Source: Streptomyces sp. BK340
GTDB lineage: Bacteria; Actinomycetota; Actinomycetes; Streptomycetales; Streptomycetaceae
Direction: 5' to 3'
DNA: 64,000 nucleotides
NCBI RefSeq assembly: GCF_007827595.1
Contig: NZ_VISR01000026.1
Span: 103,295-167,294, forward strand
The first letter of the stretch is position 1. The number at the start of each line of letters is the position of its first letter. The position numbers were made by a program, and so were the translations under genes. Below are positions 17,445 to 26,432 of the stretch, piece after piece. The notes beneath the pieces are model-generated. The model did not search any database, was not told where the DNA came from, and saw only the letters and a program-made list of their open reading frames with translations.

Positions 17445-18293
17445 TCAGCCCTGGGCGGTCGCGGCCCGCAGGGCGACGCGGTCCTCGCCCGCGTACACGT
17501 TCATCGAGGTGCCCCGCAGGAAACCCACCAGGGTCAGACCCGTCTCGGCGGCCAGGTCCACCGCCAGCGACGAGGGCGCCGACACCGCCGCCAGCACCGG
17601 GATCCCCGCCATCACCGCCTTCTGCGCCAGCTCGAACGAGGCCCGGCCCGAGACCAGCAGGATCGTCCGCGACAGGGGCAGACCGCCGTTCTGGAGCGCC
17701 CGGCCGACCAGCTTGTCGACCGCGTTGTGCCGGCCCACGTCCTCCCGTATGTCCAGCAGCTCCCCGTCCTCGGTGAACAGGGCGGCCGCGTGCAGCCCCC
17801 CGGTCCGGTCGAAGACCCGCTGGGCCGCCCGCAGCCGGTCGGGGAGGCTCGCCAGCAGCTCGGGGGTGACCCGGACCGGGGGAGTGTCGGCGATCGGCCA
17901 GCGCGCGGTCGTGCGCACGGCGTCCAGGCTGGCCTTGCCGCACAGCCCGCACGAGGACGAGGTGTAGACGTTCCGTTCCAGGGTGAAGTCGGGCAGGGCG
18001 ACGTCCGGGGCGGTCCGCACGTCGACCACGTTGTAGGTGTTCGAGCCGTCCACGGTCGCGCCGGCGCAGTAGACGATGTTCTGCAGATCGGACGCCGTGG
18101 CCAGCACCCCCTCGCTCACCAGGAACCCGGCCGCCAGCGCGAAGTCGTCGCCCGGGGTGCGCATGGTGATCGCGAGCGGCTTCCCGTTCAGCCGGATCTC
18201 CAGGGGTTCCTCGGCGACGAGCGTGTCCGGCCGGGTCGAGACCGCGCCGTCCCGGATGCGGAGGACCTTGCGTCGTTCCGTGACTCGTCCCAT
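17445..18293 (-). CDS. fdhD: Formate dehydrogenase accessory sulfurtransferase FdhD
   Basis: 282 aa, full length. FdhD takes sulfur from a cysteine desulfurase and sulfurates the molybdenum cofactor before it enters formate dehydrogenase. Visible: the SSCGLCG loop with the two functional cysteines, DDFALAAGFLVSEG, DIREDVGRHNAVDKL and SGRASFELAQKA, all typical. The only formate dehydrogenase-related sequence nearby is a truncated Fe-S protein 7 nt upstream of it in the transcript, so its client enzyme must be encoded elsewhere. Confidence 0.95.
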   Translation of the reverse strand: MGRVTERRKVLRIRDGAVSTRPDTLVAEEPLEIRLNGKPLAITMRTPGDDFALAAGFLVSEGVLATASDLQNIVYCAGATVDGSNTYNVVDVRTAPDVALPDFTLERNVYTSSSCGLCGKASLDAVRTTARWPIADTPPVRVTPELLASLPDRLRAAQRVFDRTGGLHAAALFTEDGELLDIREDVGRHNAVDKLVGRALQNGGLPLSRTILLVSGRASFELAQKAVMAGIPVLAAVSAPSSLAVDLAAETGLTLVGFLRGTSMNVYAGEDRVALRAATAQG

Positions 18294-18300
18294 GTTCTGA

Positions 18301-18501
18301 TCAGCCCCGGTTCTGTACGTGCTGGTAGCCGAAACGGCCCTTGATGCAGAGATTGCCGTGGGTCACCGGGTTGTCGTGCGGTGAGGTGACCCTCACGATC
18401 TCATTGTCCTGCACATGGAGCGTGAGGTTGCAGCCCACTCCTGCGCAGTACGCGCACACCGTGAGTGATCGGGCGTCCGAGGGTCTGAGGGAAGCCGACA
18501 A
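18301..18501 (-). pseudogene. C-terminal remnant of a formate-dehydrogenase-associated Fe-S protein
   Basis: 66 codons from a TTG. The text TVCAYC..GVGCNLTLHV and NPVTHGNLCIKGRFGYQHVQNR matches the last 60 or so residues of the approximately 280-aa 2Fe-2S/4Fe-4S protein that usually precedes fdhD in Streptomyces. The N-terminal ferredoxin domains are absent, and an in-frame TGA lies 8 codons before the TTG. The Fe4S4 motif carries one extra residue: C-x2-C-x4-C (CAYCAGVGC) in place of C-x2-C-x3-C. Both points suggest decay. A small functional protein cannot be fully excluded. Confidence 0.7.
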
Positions 18502-18603
18502 CGCGGGGGCGCGATTCCTGTGGCTTCACCTGCCGTCGTACTCGTGAGTCACTGATCAGACTGGTGGATCCCGCTACCCACGGCAACGAGGGGAATCCCC
18601 GAC

Positions 18604-19551
18604 ATGCACGGCTCGCGCATCGCCGCCATCGGCCACTACCAGCCCGCGAAGGTACTCACCAACGAGGACCTGGCGAGCATGGTCGACACCAGTGACGAGT
18701 GGATCCGCAGCCGTGTGGGCATCCGGACCCGGCACATCGCGGGCCCGGACGAACCGGTCGACGAACTCGCCGCGCACGCCGCCGCCAAGGCCCTGGCCGC
18801 CGCCGGGCTCACGGCCCAGGACATCGACCTGGTGCTGGTGGCCACGTCCACCGCGATCGACCGTTCCCCGAACACCGCCGCCCGGGTGGCCGCCCGGCTC
18901 GGCATCCCGCAGCCGGCCGCGATGGACGTCAACGTCGTCTGCGCCGGCTTCACCCACGCGCTGGCCACCGCCGACCACACGGTACGAGCGGGCGCCGCGA
19001 CCCGGGCGCTGGTGATCGGCGCCGACAAGATGTCCGAGATCACCGACTGGAGCGACCGCACCACCTGCGTCCTGGTCGGCGACGGGGCCGGGGCGGCCGT
19101 GGTCGAGGCGTGCGCGCCGGGCCAGGAGGCGGGGATCGGGCCGGTGCTGTGGGGATCGGTGCCGGAGATGGGCAACGCGGTGCGCATCGAGGGCACGCCG
19201 CCGCGGTTCGCGCAGGAGGGGCAGAGCGTCTACCGCTGGGCCACCACCCAGCTGCCGCCCATCGCCCGTCGCGCCTGCGAGAAGGCCGGTGTCGCACCCG
19301 CCGATCTCGCGGCGGTCGTGCTGCACCAGGCCAATCTGCGCATCATCGAGCCGCTCGCGGAGAAGCTCGGCGCCGTCAACGCGGTGATCGCGCGCGACGT
19401 CACCGAATCGGGCAACACGTCCGCCGCCAGCATCCCGCTCGCCCTGTCCAAGCTGCTCGAGCAGGGTGCCGTCCGCAGCGGCGACCCGGCGCTGCTGTTC
19501 GGCTTCGGCGGCAACCTGTCGTACGCGGGGCAGGTCGTACGGTGCCCGTGA
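18604..19551 (+). CDS. 3-oxoacyl-ACP synthase III family protein (KAS III, FabH-like)
   Basis: 315 aa thiolase-fold enzyme that condenses an acyl-CoA with malonyl-ACP. The Cys-His-Asn triad is visible: Cys in VNVVCAGFTHAL, His in LHQANLRIIEPL and Asn in ESGNTSAAS; GFGGNLSYAGQVV closes the fold. GAGGGGAATCCCC precedes the ATG. No acyl carrier protein or other fatty acid synthase gene is close, so it is a paralogue separate from the housekeeping fab cluster, perhaps acting on a special starter unit. Confidence 0.92.
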   Translation: MHGSRIAAIGHYQPAKVLTNEDLASMVDTSDEWIRSRVGIRTRHIAGPDEPVDELAAHAAAKALAAAGLTAQDIDLVLVATSTAIDRSPNTAARVAARLGIPQPAAMDVNVVCAGFTHALATADHTVRAGAATRALVIGADKMSEITDWSDRTTCVLVGDGAGAAVVEACAPGQEAGIGPVLWGSVPEMGNAVRIEGTPPRFAQEGQSVYRWATTQLPPIARRACEKAGVAPADLAAVVLHQANLRIIEPLAEKLGAVNAVIARDVTESGNTSAASIPLALSKLLEQGAVRSGDPALLFGFGGNLSYAGQVVRCP

Positions 19552-19693
19552 CACCGTCCGCGGGGGCGCACGGGGCGGTGTGACCCGCTCGACTCCCTCT
19601 CCTCATGGCTTTTGTGCACCGTAGACTGTAGACGAAAGACAATCCATGGTGGGCAGTCCATCGCGCGCTGCAAACAGCCTGGAGGGGACCGCG

Positions 19694-20371
19694 ATGTTGC
19701 CGACCGGACTGCCGCAGGGAGCCGTACCCAGGCTGGAACGGCCCGGCCCGTTGCGCGACCGTGTCTACGAGGCACTGCTGGAGCTGATCACCACCCGCGC
19801 CCTGAGGCCCGGCCAGCACCTCGTGGAGAGCGAACTCGCCGGACACCTGGGTGTCTCCCGCCAGCCGGTCCGCGAGGCGCTGCAGCGGCTCAACACCGAG
19901 GGCTGGGTCGATCTGCGTCCCGCGCAGGGCGCGTTCGTCCACGAGCCCACCCAGGACGAGGCCGACCAACTCCTGACGGTCCGCACCCTCCTGGAGGCGG
20001 AGGCGGCCCGACTGGCCGCCCAGAACGCCGACAAGGCAGGGATCCAAGCACTGCAGGAGCTGTGCGCCGAGGGTGAGAAGGCGGTCGCGGCCGAGGACGT
20101 GGACCGCTCGGTCGCCCTCAACGCGGCCTTCCACACCAAGGTGATGGAGCTGGCGGGCAACACCGTCCTCGCCGGACTGGCCGGCCAGGTCGACCGCCGG
20201 GTCCGCTGGTACTACACGCCGGTGGCCAGGCAGCGCGGAAAGCAGTCCTGGATCGAACACCGCGAGCTGACAACTGCGATCACCGCCCGCGACGAACAGC
20301 GCGCCACCCACCTGATGCGCGAACACACGGAGCACACCCGCCGCTCGTACCACGAACAGAACGCGTCCTGA
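19694..20371 (+). CDS. GntR family regulator, FCD (FadR) subfamily
   Basis: 225 aa: winged helix (RDRVYEALLELI, ESELAGHLGVSRQPVREALQRL) at residues about 20-85, then an all-helical FCD ligand domain with the metal ligands in NAAFHTKVMELAG and WIEHRELTTAI. The start is the ATG preceded by GGAGGGGAC; an upstream ATG at 19646 lacks a site. Bases 19620-19645 carry TGTAGAC repeats and GACAAT, similar to FCD-type operators, so autoregulation is plausible. The target and ligand are unknown. Confidence 0.9.
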   Translation: MLPTGLPQGAVPRLERPGPLRDRVYEALLELITTRALRPGQHLVESELAGHLGVSRQPVREALQRLNTEGWVDLRPAQGAFVHEPTQDEADQLLTVRTLLEAEAARLAAQNADKAGIQALQELCAEGEKAVAAEDVDRSVALNAAFHTKVMELAGNTVLAGLAGQVDRRVRWYYTPVARQRGKQSWIEHRELTTAITARDEQRATHLMREHTEHTRRSYHEQNAS

Positions 20372-20403
20372 GCGCAGTCGGCGACGCGTGCGAGAATCCC
20401 CGG

Positions 20404-20952
20404 ATGGGACCGACCACTGACTCCGCGCCCGTCACACTCCTCCCCGCCACTGCCGAACTGCGGCCCGTCATCGAGCAGTTGACGCAGCTGTACCGTCACG
20501 ACATGTCGGAGTTCCTCGGCCATCTCCCCGCGGCCGACGGGAGATTCGGGTTCCGCGGCCTCCCGCTGTTCTTCGACGAGCCGGAGCGGGAGGCCCTGCT
20601 GATCCGGTACGGCACGGCCCCGGGCGGTTTCGTCCTGACCTGTCCCCTGCCCGAGGGCTCGACCTCGATCTCCGCGTTCTTCGTCGTACGGGCCCTGCGC
20701 AGGCGCGGCGTCGGCCGACAGGCCGCTCTCCAGCTCCTGAGCTCCCGCCCGGGCGCATGGGCCATCGCCTTCCAGGAGGCCAACAGTGGCGCCGCCCGCT
20801 TCTGGCGTGGCATCGCCACCGCCGCCGTGGGCTCCGCCTGGCACGAGGAAACCCGCCCGGTACCCCCACCGGCGCCCGCCGGCCTGCCGGACGACCACTG
20901 GATCTTCCTGGACACGGCGGCCCAGGGGCATCGTCCTGCGCACCCGCGGTAG
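20404..20952 (+). CDS. GNAT family N-acetyltransferase
   Basis: 182 aa. The acetyl-CoA-binding core is visible as SISAFFVVRALRRRGVGRQAALQLL (in two parts: SISAFFVVRALRR and RGVGRQAALQLL), the RxGxGx motif of GNAT enzymes, followed by EANSGAARFW. The substrate is unknown. It lies 32 nt after the GntR gene in the same direction and may be in its transcript. The C-terminal 30 residues are proline-rich. Confidence 0.82.
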   Translation: MGPTTDSAPVTLLPATAELRPVIEQLTQLYRHDMSEFLGHLPAADGRFGFRGLPLFFDEPEREALLIRYGTAPGGFVLTCPLPEGSTSISAFFVVRALRRRGVGRQAALQLLSSRPGAWAIAFQEANSGAARFWRGIATAAVGSAWHEETRPVPPPAPAGLPDDHWIFLDTAAQGHRPAHPR

Positions 20953-20993
20953 GGGGCGTCCAGCTCCAGGCGGTGCCGGCGGCCGCGGGTGGC

Positions 20994-22211
20994 TCACCGT
21001 GCGATCCGAGCCGGATCCGGAGCAGGCGATGCGTCTTCGCCCGTCGCCGTGCAGCAACGTGCCTCCACCGCCAGCATCGCCGTCAACACCCCTACCAGGA
21101 GCAGTAGTCCGACATAGGCCGGGAGACGGGCGGCCGGCAGGGACGTCAGCAGGGCGAGGGGGGACGCGGCGGCGCGGAAACGGATCGGGCGGAGGTTCAG
21201 GGTGGCGCGGAAGGCCGCGTCGCCGGCCAGGAACAGGGCCACACCGCCCGCCAGGGCCAGGGCCGGGCCCCAGTGCGGGTGTTCGGTGAGGTGGCCGAGG
21301 GTCTTCTTCACGCCGGCCGCGAGGAAGGCGATGCCCAGCAGCATGGGCAGGAACGCGTAGTAGTACGCGTTCATCGCCAGCCGCCACCGCTGCGGTGCCG
21401 GTGTGGCGCGGAACGCGGCCTCCGCGCCCTCCTCGTCGCGTACGAAGTACGTCCACCACAGCGCGATGGCGAGGGCCAGCGCCAGGAACGCCCCGCCGAA
21501 CAGGCCCGGCGTGAGCGGCAGATCACCGATGCCGACGCCGATGGAGATCACGGACTCGCCGAAGGCGATGATCAGCAGCAGCCCGTGCCGTTCCACGAAG
21601 TGTGCCGGGTCCAGGGTGCCCAGCTGCACCCGGAGCGTCGCCGCGCTGCGGCCGTCCCTGCGGCCCGGTCCGTGCTCGGCGACGAACGGGGTCACGAACT
21701 GCAGCGCGATCGCCAGCAGCCAGAGACCGTCCGCCGTCAGGCCGTCGGTGCCGCCCGCGGCCGTCACGGAGAGAGCGGCCAGCGCGTTCGGGACGCCGTA
21801 CCAGATGGAGTCCCAGCCGTGGCTGCGTGTGTACAGCGCCGTGTGCACGACCACCACCAGCAGGAAGCCCAGTCCGAAGACCACGCCGGTGTCGTCGAAG
21901 ACCCGGGGGATCGCCAGCGCGCAGATCAGGAACGCGGCCATGCCCAGCATCAGCAGCAGCCGCCGCGACGGGCGGTCGGGCGGCACCTGGTTGGTGAGGT
22001 AGGCGTAGGCGCCGTACATCCAGAACAGCACGACCAGGATCAGCGCGACACGGGCGGCCGTGGCGAACGACAGGTCGTGTGCCAGCAGCACGGTGAGCTG
22101 GGTCAGTGTGAAGACGAAGACGAGGTCGAAGAAGAGTTCCAGGCTGCTGACCCGGCGTCCTCGTTCCTCGGTGCCTCTGGGCGCGGGCGTGGTGTCCGTG
22201 TCCCTGTCCAT
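20994..22211 (-). CDS. Low temperature requirement protein A family membrane protein
   Basis: 405 aa with about ten hydrophobic segments. The LtrA signature is clear: ELFFDLVFVFTLTQL near residue 30, TYFVRDEEGAEAAF and the conserved ERHGLLLIIAFGESVISIG. The biochemical role of this family is not established. The start is ATG 22209-22211, with GGAGGGGGAAC about 10 nt upstream. It is monocistronic. Confidence 0.88.
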   Translation of the reverse strand: MDRDTDTTPAPRGTEERGRRVSSLELFFDLVFVFTLTQLTVLLAHDLSFATAARVALILVVLFWMYGAYAYLTNQVPPDRPSRRLLLMLGMAAFLICALAIPRVFDDTGVVFGLGFLLVVVVHTALYTRSHGWDSIWYGVPNALAALSVTAAGGTDGLTADGLWLLAIALQFVTPFVAEHGPGRRDGRSAATLRVQLGTLDPAHFVERHGLLLIIAFGESVISIGVGIGDLPLTPGLFGGAFLALALAIALWWTYFVRDEEGAEAAFRATPAPQRWRLAMNAYYYAFLPMLLGIAFLAAGVKKTLGHLTEHPHWGPALALAGGVALFLAGDAAFRATLNLRPIRFRAAASPLALLTSLPAARLPAYVGLLLLVGVLTAMLAVEARCCTATGEDASPAPDPARIAR

Positions 22212-22289
22212 GGTGCGATGTTCCCCCTCCGAAGATCGGTGAGCAGATCGTAGAGGGGGAACACCGGTTGGGAGGAGCGGAGTTGGCCG

Positions 22290-22545
22290 TCAGGGGGCTG
22301 TCCGCGGTCGTGCTGCCGGGGCCGTCGTGCCGCCGGTCCGGCGCGGCTGCCGGAGCAGCAGGACGATGGTCGCCGTCACCGTCGGCACACAACCGGCGAG
22401 CGCATAGGCCCCGTCGTAGCCCCACGCACCGACCGCCATCGAGCCGAGGCCGCCGCCGAACAGCAGGAGGCGCTGGAGGCGGCCGGCGTCCAGGTGGGCA
22501 GGACCCCGAACGGGACGGCGGCACTCGTCCTCGCGCGGCTGACCG
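22290..22545 (-). pseudogene. Possible remnant of an MFS transporter C terminus
   Basis: On the minus strand, GRLQRLLLFGGGLGSMAVG and AYALAGCVPTVTATIVLLL look like the last two helices of a major facilitator transporter, ending at the stop at 22290. The preceding helix-like text (VSRARTSAAVPFGVLPTW) is in another frame, so there is at least one frameshift and no start. Nothing else of the transporter is left. Confidence 0.4.
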
Positions 22546-22614
22546 GAGCGCAGTGACTTCACTCATAGTCGGCGCACGGTGACTGTCGGCATCCCGGGCC
22601 CGTCGGTAGCTTCT

Positions 22615-22671
22615 TCGGGCACTGCCGCGGCTCCCGCGCAATCCTCGGGCACTGCCGCGGCTCCCGCGCAA
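22615..22671. repeat. Two copies of a 30-bp direct repeat
   Basis: A 27-base sequence starting TCGGGCACTGCC occurs at 22615-22641 and identically at 22645-22671, a 30-bp period. It lies in the 611-base stretch between the ltrA-like and aldehyde dehydrogenase genes (22212-22822), which otherwise holds only the MFS relic. A Pro/Ala-rich reading frame across it has no protein similarity that I recognise. Confidence 0.8.
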
Positions 22672-22822
22672 GACGTCCGGCGTTACGACGGTGCGAGCCG
22701 TGCGCCGGACGGCCCCGCACCTCCTGCACCCCCGCCACCACCCTTCCAAGGAAGGCCCACGGGTCCCCGGAAGGTCCCGCGGCCCTTTCCTCTCGACCGT
22801 GCACCGAGAGCGGAGTATGCGA

Positions 22823-24364
22823 ATGGCACCCACCCTCACCCTCAAGGCCGGAACGTCCTGGGCCGAGGCCTGGCAGCGCTGCCTCGCCGCCGCGCCCGAG
22901 GCGTTCCGGGACGACCGCGTCCTCAACCTCTGGAACGCCGCCTGGCACGCGGACGGCCGGGCGCTGCCCGCCATCAGCCCGGTCGACGGCACCCCCATCG
23001 CGGGTCCGCCACGGCTGGACCGGGCCGCCGCCCGGCAGGCCGTGCGCGCCTCGCTCGACCAGCACCGCGCCTGGCGGCACATCCCGCCGGCCGAACGCCG
23101 GGCCCGGGTCGCCGCCACCCTCGACGCGCTCACGCACCACCGTGAACTCCTCGCACTGCTGCTCGTCTGGGAGATCGGCAAGCCGTGGCGGCTCGCCCAG
23201 GCGGACGTCGACCGGGCCATCGACGGGGTGCGTTGGTACGTGGACGGCATCGAGCCGATGATCGCCGGCCGGGCACCGCTGGACGGCCCGGTGTCCAACA
23301 TCGCGAGCTGGAACTACCCGATGAGCGTCCTCGCCCACGCCCTGCTGGTCCAGGCACTCGCGGGCAACGCCGTCATCGCCAAGACCCCGACCGACGGCGG
23401 GGTCGCCTGCCTGACCCTCGCCTGCGCGCTCGCCGCCCGCGAGGGAATCCCCGTCACCCTGGTCAGCGGCAGCGGGGGCGAACTGTCGCAAGCGCTGGTG
23501 CGCGCGCCCGAGATCGGCTGCGTCTCCTTCGTCGGCGGCCGCGACACCGGCGCCGCCGTCGCCACGGCCGTCACCGACCTCGGCAAACGGCACGTACTGG
23601 AGCAGGAGGGCCTGAACACCTGGGGCATCTGGAACCACTCGGACTGGGACGCGTTCACCGCGGTCGTCCCCAAACTCTTCGAATACGGCAAACAGCGCTG
23701 CACGGCCTACCCGCGCTTCGTCGTCCAGCGTGACCTCTTCGACCAGTTCCTCTCCGCGTACCTGCCGGCCGTCCGCAGGGTCAGGGTCGGCCACCCCCTG
23801 GCCGTGCAGCGAAGCGACGACCCCTGCCCGGAACTGGACTTCGGCCCGGTGATCAACGCGGCCAAGGCCAAGGAGCTGCGTGACCAGGTCACGGAGGCCA
23901 TCGACCGCGGCGCCGTCCCCCTGTACCGCGGCAAGGAGGCCGATGCCCGCTTCCTGCCCGGCCAGGACACCTCGGCCTACGTCCACCCGGTCACCCTGCT
24001 CAACCCGCCCCGCTCCTCCCCGCTCCACCACGCGGAACCCTTCGGCCCGGTCGACACCATCGTCCTGGTCGACACGGAGGCGGAGTTGCTGGCCGCGATG
24101 AACGCCTCCAACGGCGCCCTGGTCGCGACGCTCTCCACCGACGACAGGGCCACGTTCGAGAGGCTGGCGCCGCAGATCCGAGCCTTCAAGGTCGGCCACG
24201 GCACGCCCCGCTCCCGCGGGGACCGCGACGAACTGTTCGGCGGGTTCGGCGCCTCCTGGCGCGGCGCATTCGTCGGCGGTGAACTGCTCGTGCGTGCCGT
24301 CACCCGCGGCCCGGCCAGCGAGCGGCTGCCCGGGAACTTCCCCGACTACCAGCTCATGCCCTGA
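22823..24364 (+). CDS. Aldehyde dehydrogenase family protein
   Basis: 513 aa NAD(P)-dependent aldehyde dehydrogenase fold. Cofactor-binding part: NIASWNYPMSVLAHALL, AGNAVIAKTP, SFVGGRDTGAAV; catalytic Glu region LEQEGLN; catalytic Cys in KQRCTAYPRF. These motifs differ from the classic GGKSP and GQxC forms, so this is a divergent subgroup of unknown substrate. I chose ATG 22823, where GGAG lies 7 nt upstream; ATG 22817 sits directly on that site. It has no clear partner gene. Confidence 0.85.
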   Translation: MAPTLTLKAGTSWAEAWQRCLAAAPEAFRDDRVLNLWNAAWHADGRALPAISPVDGTPIAGPPRLDRAAARQAVRASLDQHRAWRHIPPAERRARVAATLDALTHHRELLALLLVWEIGKPWRLAQADVDRAIDGVRWYVDGIEPMIAGRAPLDGPVSNIASWNYPMSVLAHALLVQALAGNAVIAKTPTDGGVACLTLACALAAREGIPVTLVSGSGGELSQALVRAPEIGCVSFVGGRDTGAAVATAVTDLGKRHVLEQEGLNTWGIWNHSDWDAFTAVVPKLFEYGKQRCTAYPRFVVQRDLFDQFLSAYLPAVRRVRVGHPLAVQRSDDPCPELDFGPVINAAKAKELRDQVTEAIDRGAVPLYRGKEADARFLPGQDTSAYVHPVTLLNPPRSSPLHHAEPFGPVDTIVLVDTEAELLAAMNASNGALVATLSTDDRATFERLAPQIRAFKVGHGTPRSRGDRDELFGGFGASWRGAFVGGELLVRAVTRGPASERLPGNFPDYQLMP

Positions 24365-24547
24365 CCACCACGTCCTGTCGCTCCGCGCACGTCTGATCAC
24401 TCTGCGTACACCCCGTCAGCCGGGGCGCACAGTCGCGCCCCGGCCACCGCTCACCACACGGATACGCAGGTGAAACGCACTCCGAAACCTTGGTATTGTT
24501 GTCCATGTCGCCGCGGGGAACAGCCCCCGCAAGGCGACAGACACCTG

Positions 24548-24635
24548 GTCCGGGTGGCGGAATGGCAGACGCGCTAGCTTGAGGTGCTAGTGCCCTTTAT
24601 CGGGCGTGGGGGTTCAAGTCCCCCCTCGGACACCA
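24548..24635 (+). tRNA. tRNA-Leu (anticodon GAG)
   Basis: Acceptor arm GTCCGGG pairs with CTCGGAC, followed by discriminator A and an encoded CCA. The anticodon stem CTAGC/GCTAG encloses TTGAGGT, anticodon GAG at 24581-24583. There is a long class II variable arm (TGCCCTTTATCGGGCG) and a T arm GGGGGTTCAAGTCCCCC. 88 nt with CCA. The adjoining recombinase tail suggests the gene has served as an integration site. Confidence 0.97.
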
Positions 24636-24638
24636 GCA

Positions 24639-24785
24639 CTCCTTATAGCGATACGGAATCGAGGGCCTCGACCTAACGGTCGCGGTCCTCGTTGCGTTGT
24701 CGTACGTGATCGTGATGCCCAGGGCCTCGCAGAGGGGCTCCTTCTTCTCGACGTCGGCGGCTCGGATACGTTGAGCGTTGTCTCC
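24639..24785 (-). pseudogene. C-terminal remnant of a serine recombinase/integrase
   Basis: The minus-strand frame reads NAQRIRAADVEKKEPLCEAL then GITITYDNATRTATVRSRP. This is the style of the tail of large serine recombinases (coiled segment, then xALGxxxTYDxxTRTxxVR). Only about 45 codons remain. It ends 4 nt from the tRNA-Leu, the usual place for an integrase of a tRNA-targeting element. Similarity is judged from memory of the family, so confidence is moderate. Confidence 0.5.
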
Positions 24786-24787
24786 GA

Positions 24788-25177
24788 GGCGGCGTCCCGG
24801 TCCGTGAGGCCCTCCCGGACATGGAGCGCCGGTACTTCCCGGTCGGCGGCCGACAGCCGCCGCCAGGCGGTCACCAGGTCCATCCGCTCCTCGCCCTGGG
24901 CCAGACCGTCGTAGCTGTCCTCGCCGCCGTTCTCCATGACACGGACCGCGACAGCCGTCTGGCGGCGATGCCCGCGGTGGGCGTCGAGCGTCGCGTTGCG
25001 CGCGGTGCCGAAGAGCCACGGGCGTGGGTCCTCGGGCAGCCCGCCGCGACGACGCCACGCGGCGAGGAACGTCTCACCGACGATGTCGTCCACGTTCATC
25101 GGGTGAGCACGCCGGCGGACGAAGCGCAGCCCGTCCTCGTACTGAGCGCGGTAGACATCGGTGAACGTGTCCACCAC
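24788..25177 (-). pseudogene. Truncated ECF-type RNA polymerase sigma factor
   Basis: From a GTG at 25174 or 25177 the frame gives region 2 (FTDVYRAQYEDGLRFVRRRA, VDDIVGETFLAAWRR, RPWLFGTARNATLD) and the start of region 4 (WRRLSAADREVPALHVREGL, TDRDAA). It then breaks inside the region 4 helix-turn-helix exactly where the recombinase tail begins, in another frame. The -35-binding helix is missing, so it should not recognise promoters. No anti-sigma gene is adjacent. Confidence 0.7.
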
Positions 25178-25442
25178 CCGCGAAGGTGCAACGCGAGAGT
25201 TCGAAGAAGTTTTTGTGCCGGCCCTCAGCAGCTCGGGCAGGGTACGCGGCAGCGCTGAACGAGAGAGGTCGTCGCGGGTCACCACAGGTCGCCGCGTGTG
25301 ACAGCGCAAGGCTTGTGACCCCGGCCGTCTGCCGCTCGGCGAGCGCACTCGGGGTCTCGAACCGGTCGGAGGCGTGCCAGGACACGACGTCGATGATGAC
25401 ATCAGCCCGGCGAGGACTTACTGGTCCGAAGCAGGGACCCTC

Positions 25443-26432
25443 TCAGCCGAGCTTCCGGCGCAGTTGCAGGACATACAGCACCAGCAGCGAGGGGGCGATC
25501 AGTGCGGCCGCGACGCAGGAGATCACAAACAGCACCCACAAGGCGGCCGACGGGGCCGCCGCTTGCTGGATGACCAGATGGGTGCCCAGGAGGTAGGGGT
25601 ACTGCGCCACGCCCCACCCTGCTACGACAGTGGCGACCGCGATCACGGCCATGCCGCGTACGACGACGGTGCGGGCCCTGCGCAGCAGCAGGAGTGCGGT
25701 GAGACCGCAGAGGACGGAGACGGCCAGGAGCGGTGCGCCCACCGTGGCCAGCTGGTGGAACAGGCGCGGCGAGTCCGAGTGCAGCACGAAGACTCCCGCC
25801 ACGGCCACCAGTCCGGCTGCGACGGCCGCTGCGAAGGCCCGCTCACGGAACGCCTTCTCCAACGGCTCGTCCCCACGGCGCTGTGCCTGTCCCGTGAGGA
25901 AGACGGCCGCGAGATACGCACAGACCACGACGGCGAGGACACCGCCGAGGACGGATGTCGGGTTGACCCAGCTCGACAGGGGGTCACCGTGGCCGTCCGT
26001 GGGTACGCGGCCGGAGGCGATGCCGCCGGCCACGGTGCCGAAGAAGAACGGTGTGAGCACGGATGAACAGGCGAAAGCAGCGCTGCTCAGCTGTTCTGCC
26101 CGGCCCTCGGGCAGTGCGTGGCGGAAGGCGAACCCCGCTCCTCTGGTGACGATGCCCAGCGCGGCCAGTCCCAAAGGGATGTAGAGCGTCGTGGTGATTG
26201 CAGCGAAGGCTTGAGGGAAGCCCGTCCAGAGCGTGACGAGACAGAAGATGAGCCACGTGTGGTTGGCCTCCCACACCGGGCTCAGCGAGAGATTGATCAG
26301 CTCACGTGTGCGGCGCCCCCGTTCGGGGCCGCCGGCCGTCAGGTCCCAGAAGCCGGCGCCGTAGTCCGCTCCGCCGAAGAGGGCGTAGGCGATGACGCCG
26401 ATGAAGAGGATGGCGGCGATCAGGGTGCTCAC
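25443..26432 (-). CDS. cydB: Cytochrome bd ubiquinol/menaquinol oxidase subunit II
   Basis: 329 aa, eight to nine membrane helices. Start region LIAAILFIGVIAYALFGGADYGAGFWDL and VWEANHTWLIFCLVTLWTGF (quoted in parts: FGGADYGAGFWDL, VWEANHTWLIF) are diagnostic of CydB. It forms the high-affinity oxidase with CydA, used at low oxygen. The GTG start overlaps the cydA stop by 4 nt (GTGA), so the two are translationally coupled. No cydCD genes follow; the frame ends near the sigma-factor relic. Confidence 0.95.
   Translation of the reverse strand: MSTLIAAILFIGVIAYALFGGADYGAGFWDLTAGGPERGRRTRELINLSLSPVWEANHTWLIFCLVTLWTGFPQAFAAITTTLYIPLGLAALGIVTRGAGFAFRHALPEGRAEQLSSAAFACSSVLTPFFFGTVAGGIASGRVPTDGHGDPLSSWVNPTSVLGGVLAVVVCAYLAAVFLTGQAQRRGDEPLEKAFRERAFAAAVAAGLVAVAGVFVLHSDSPRLFHQLATVGAPLLAVSVLCGLTALLLLRRARTVVVRGMAVIAVATVVAGWGVAQYPYLLGTHLVIQQAAAPSAALWVLFVISCVAAALIAPSLLVLYVLQLRRKLG

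Noticed and set aside
22579..22822. Pro/Ala-rich plus-strand frame over the 30-bp repeat
   Set aside because: No similarity, no clear ribosome binding site, and it enters the aldehyde dehydrogenase gene in the wrong frame.
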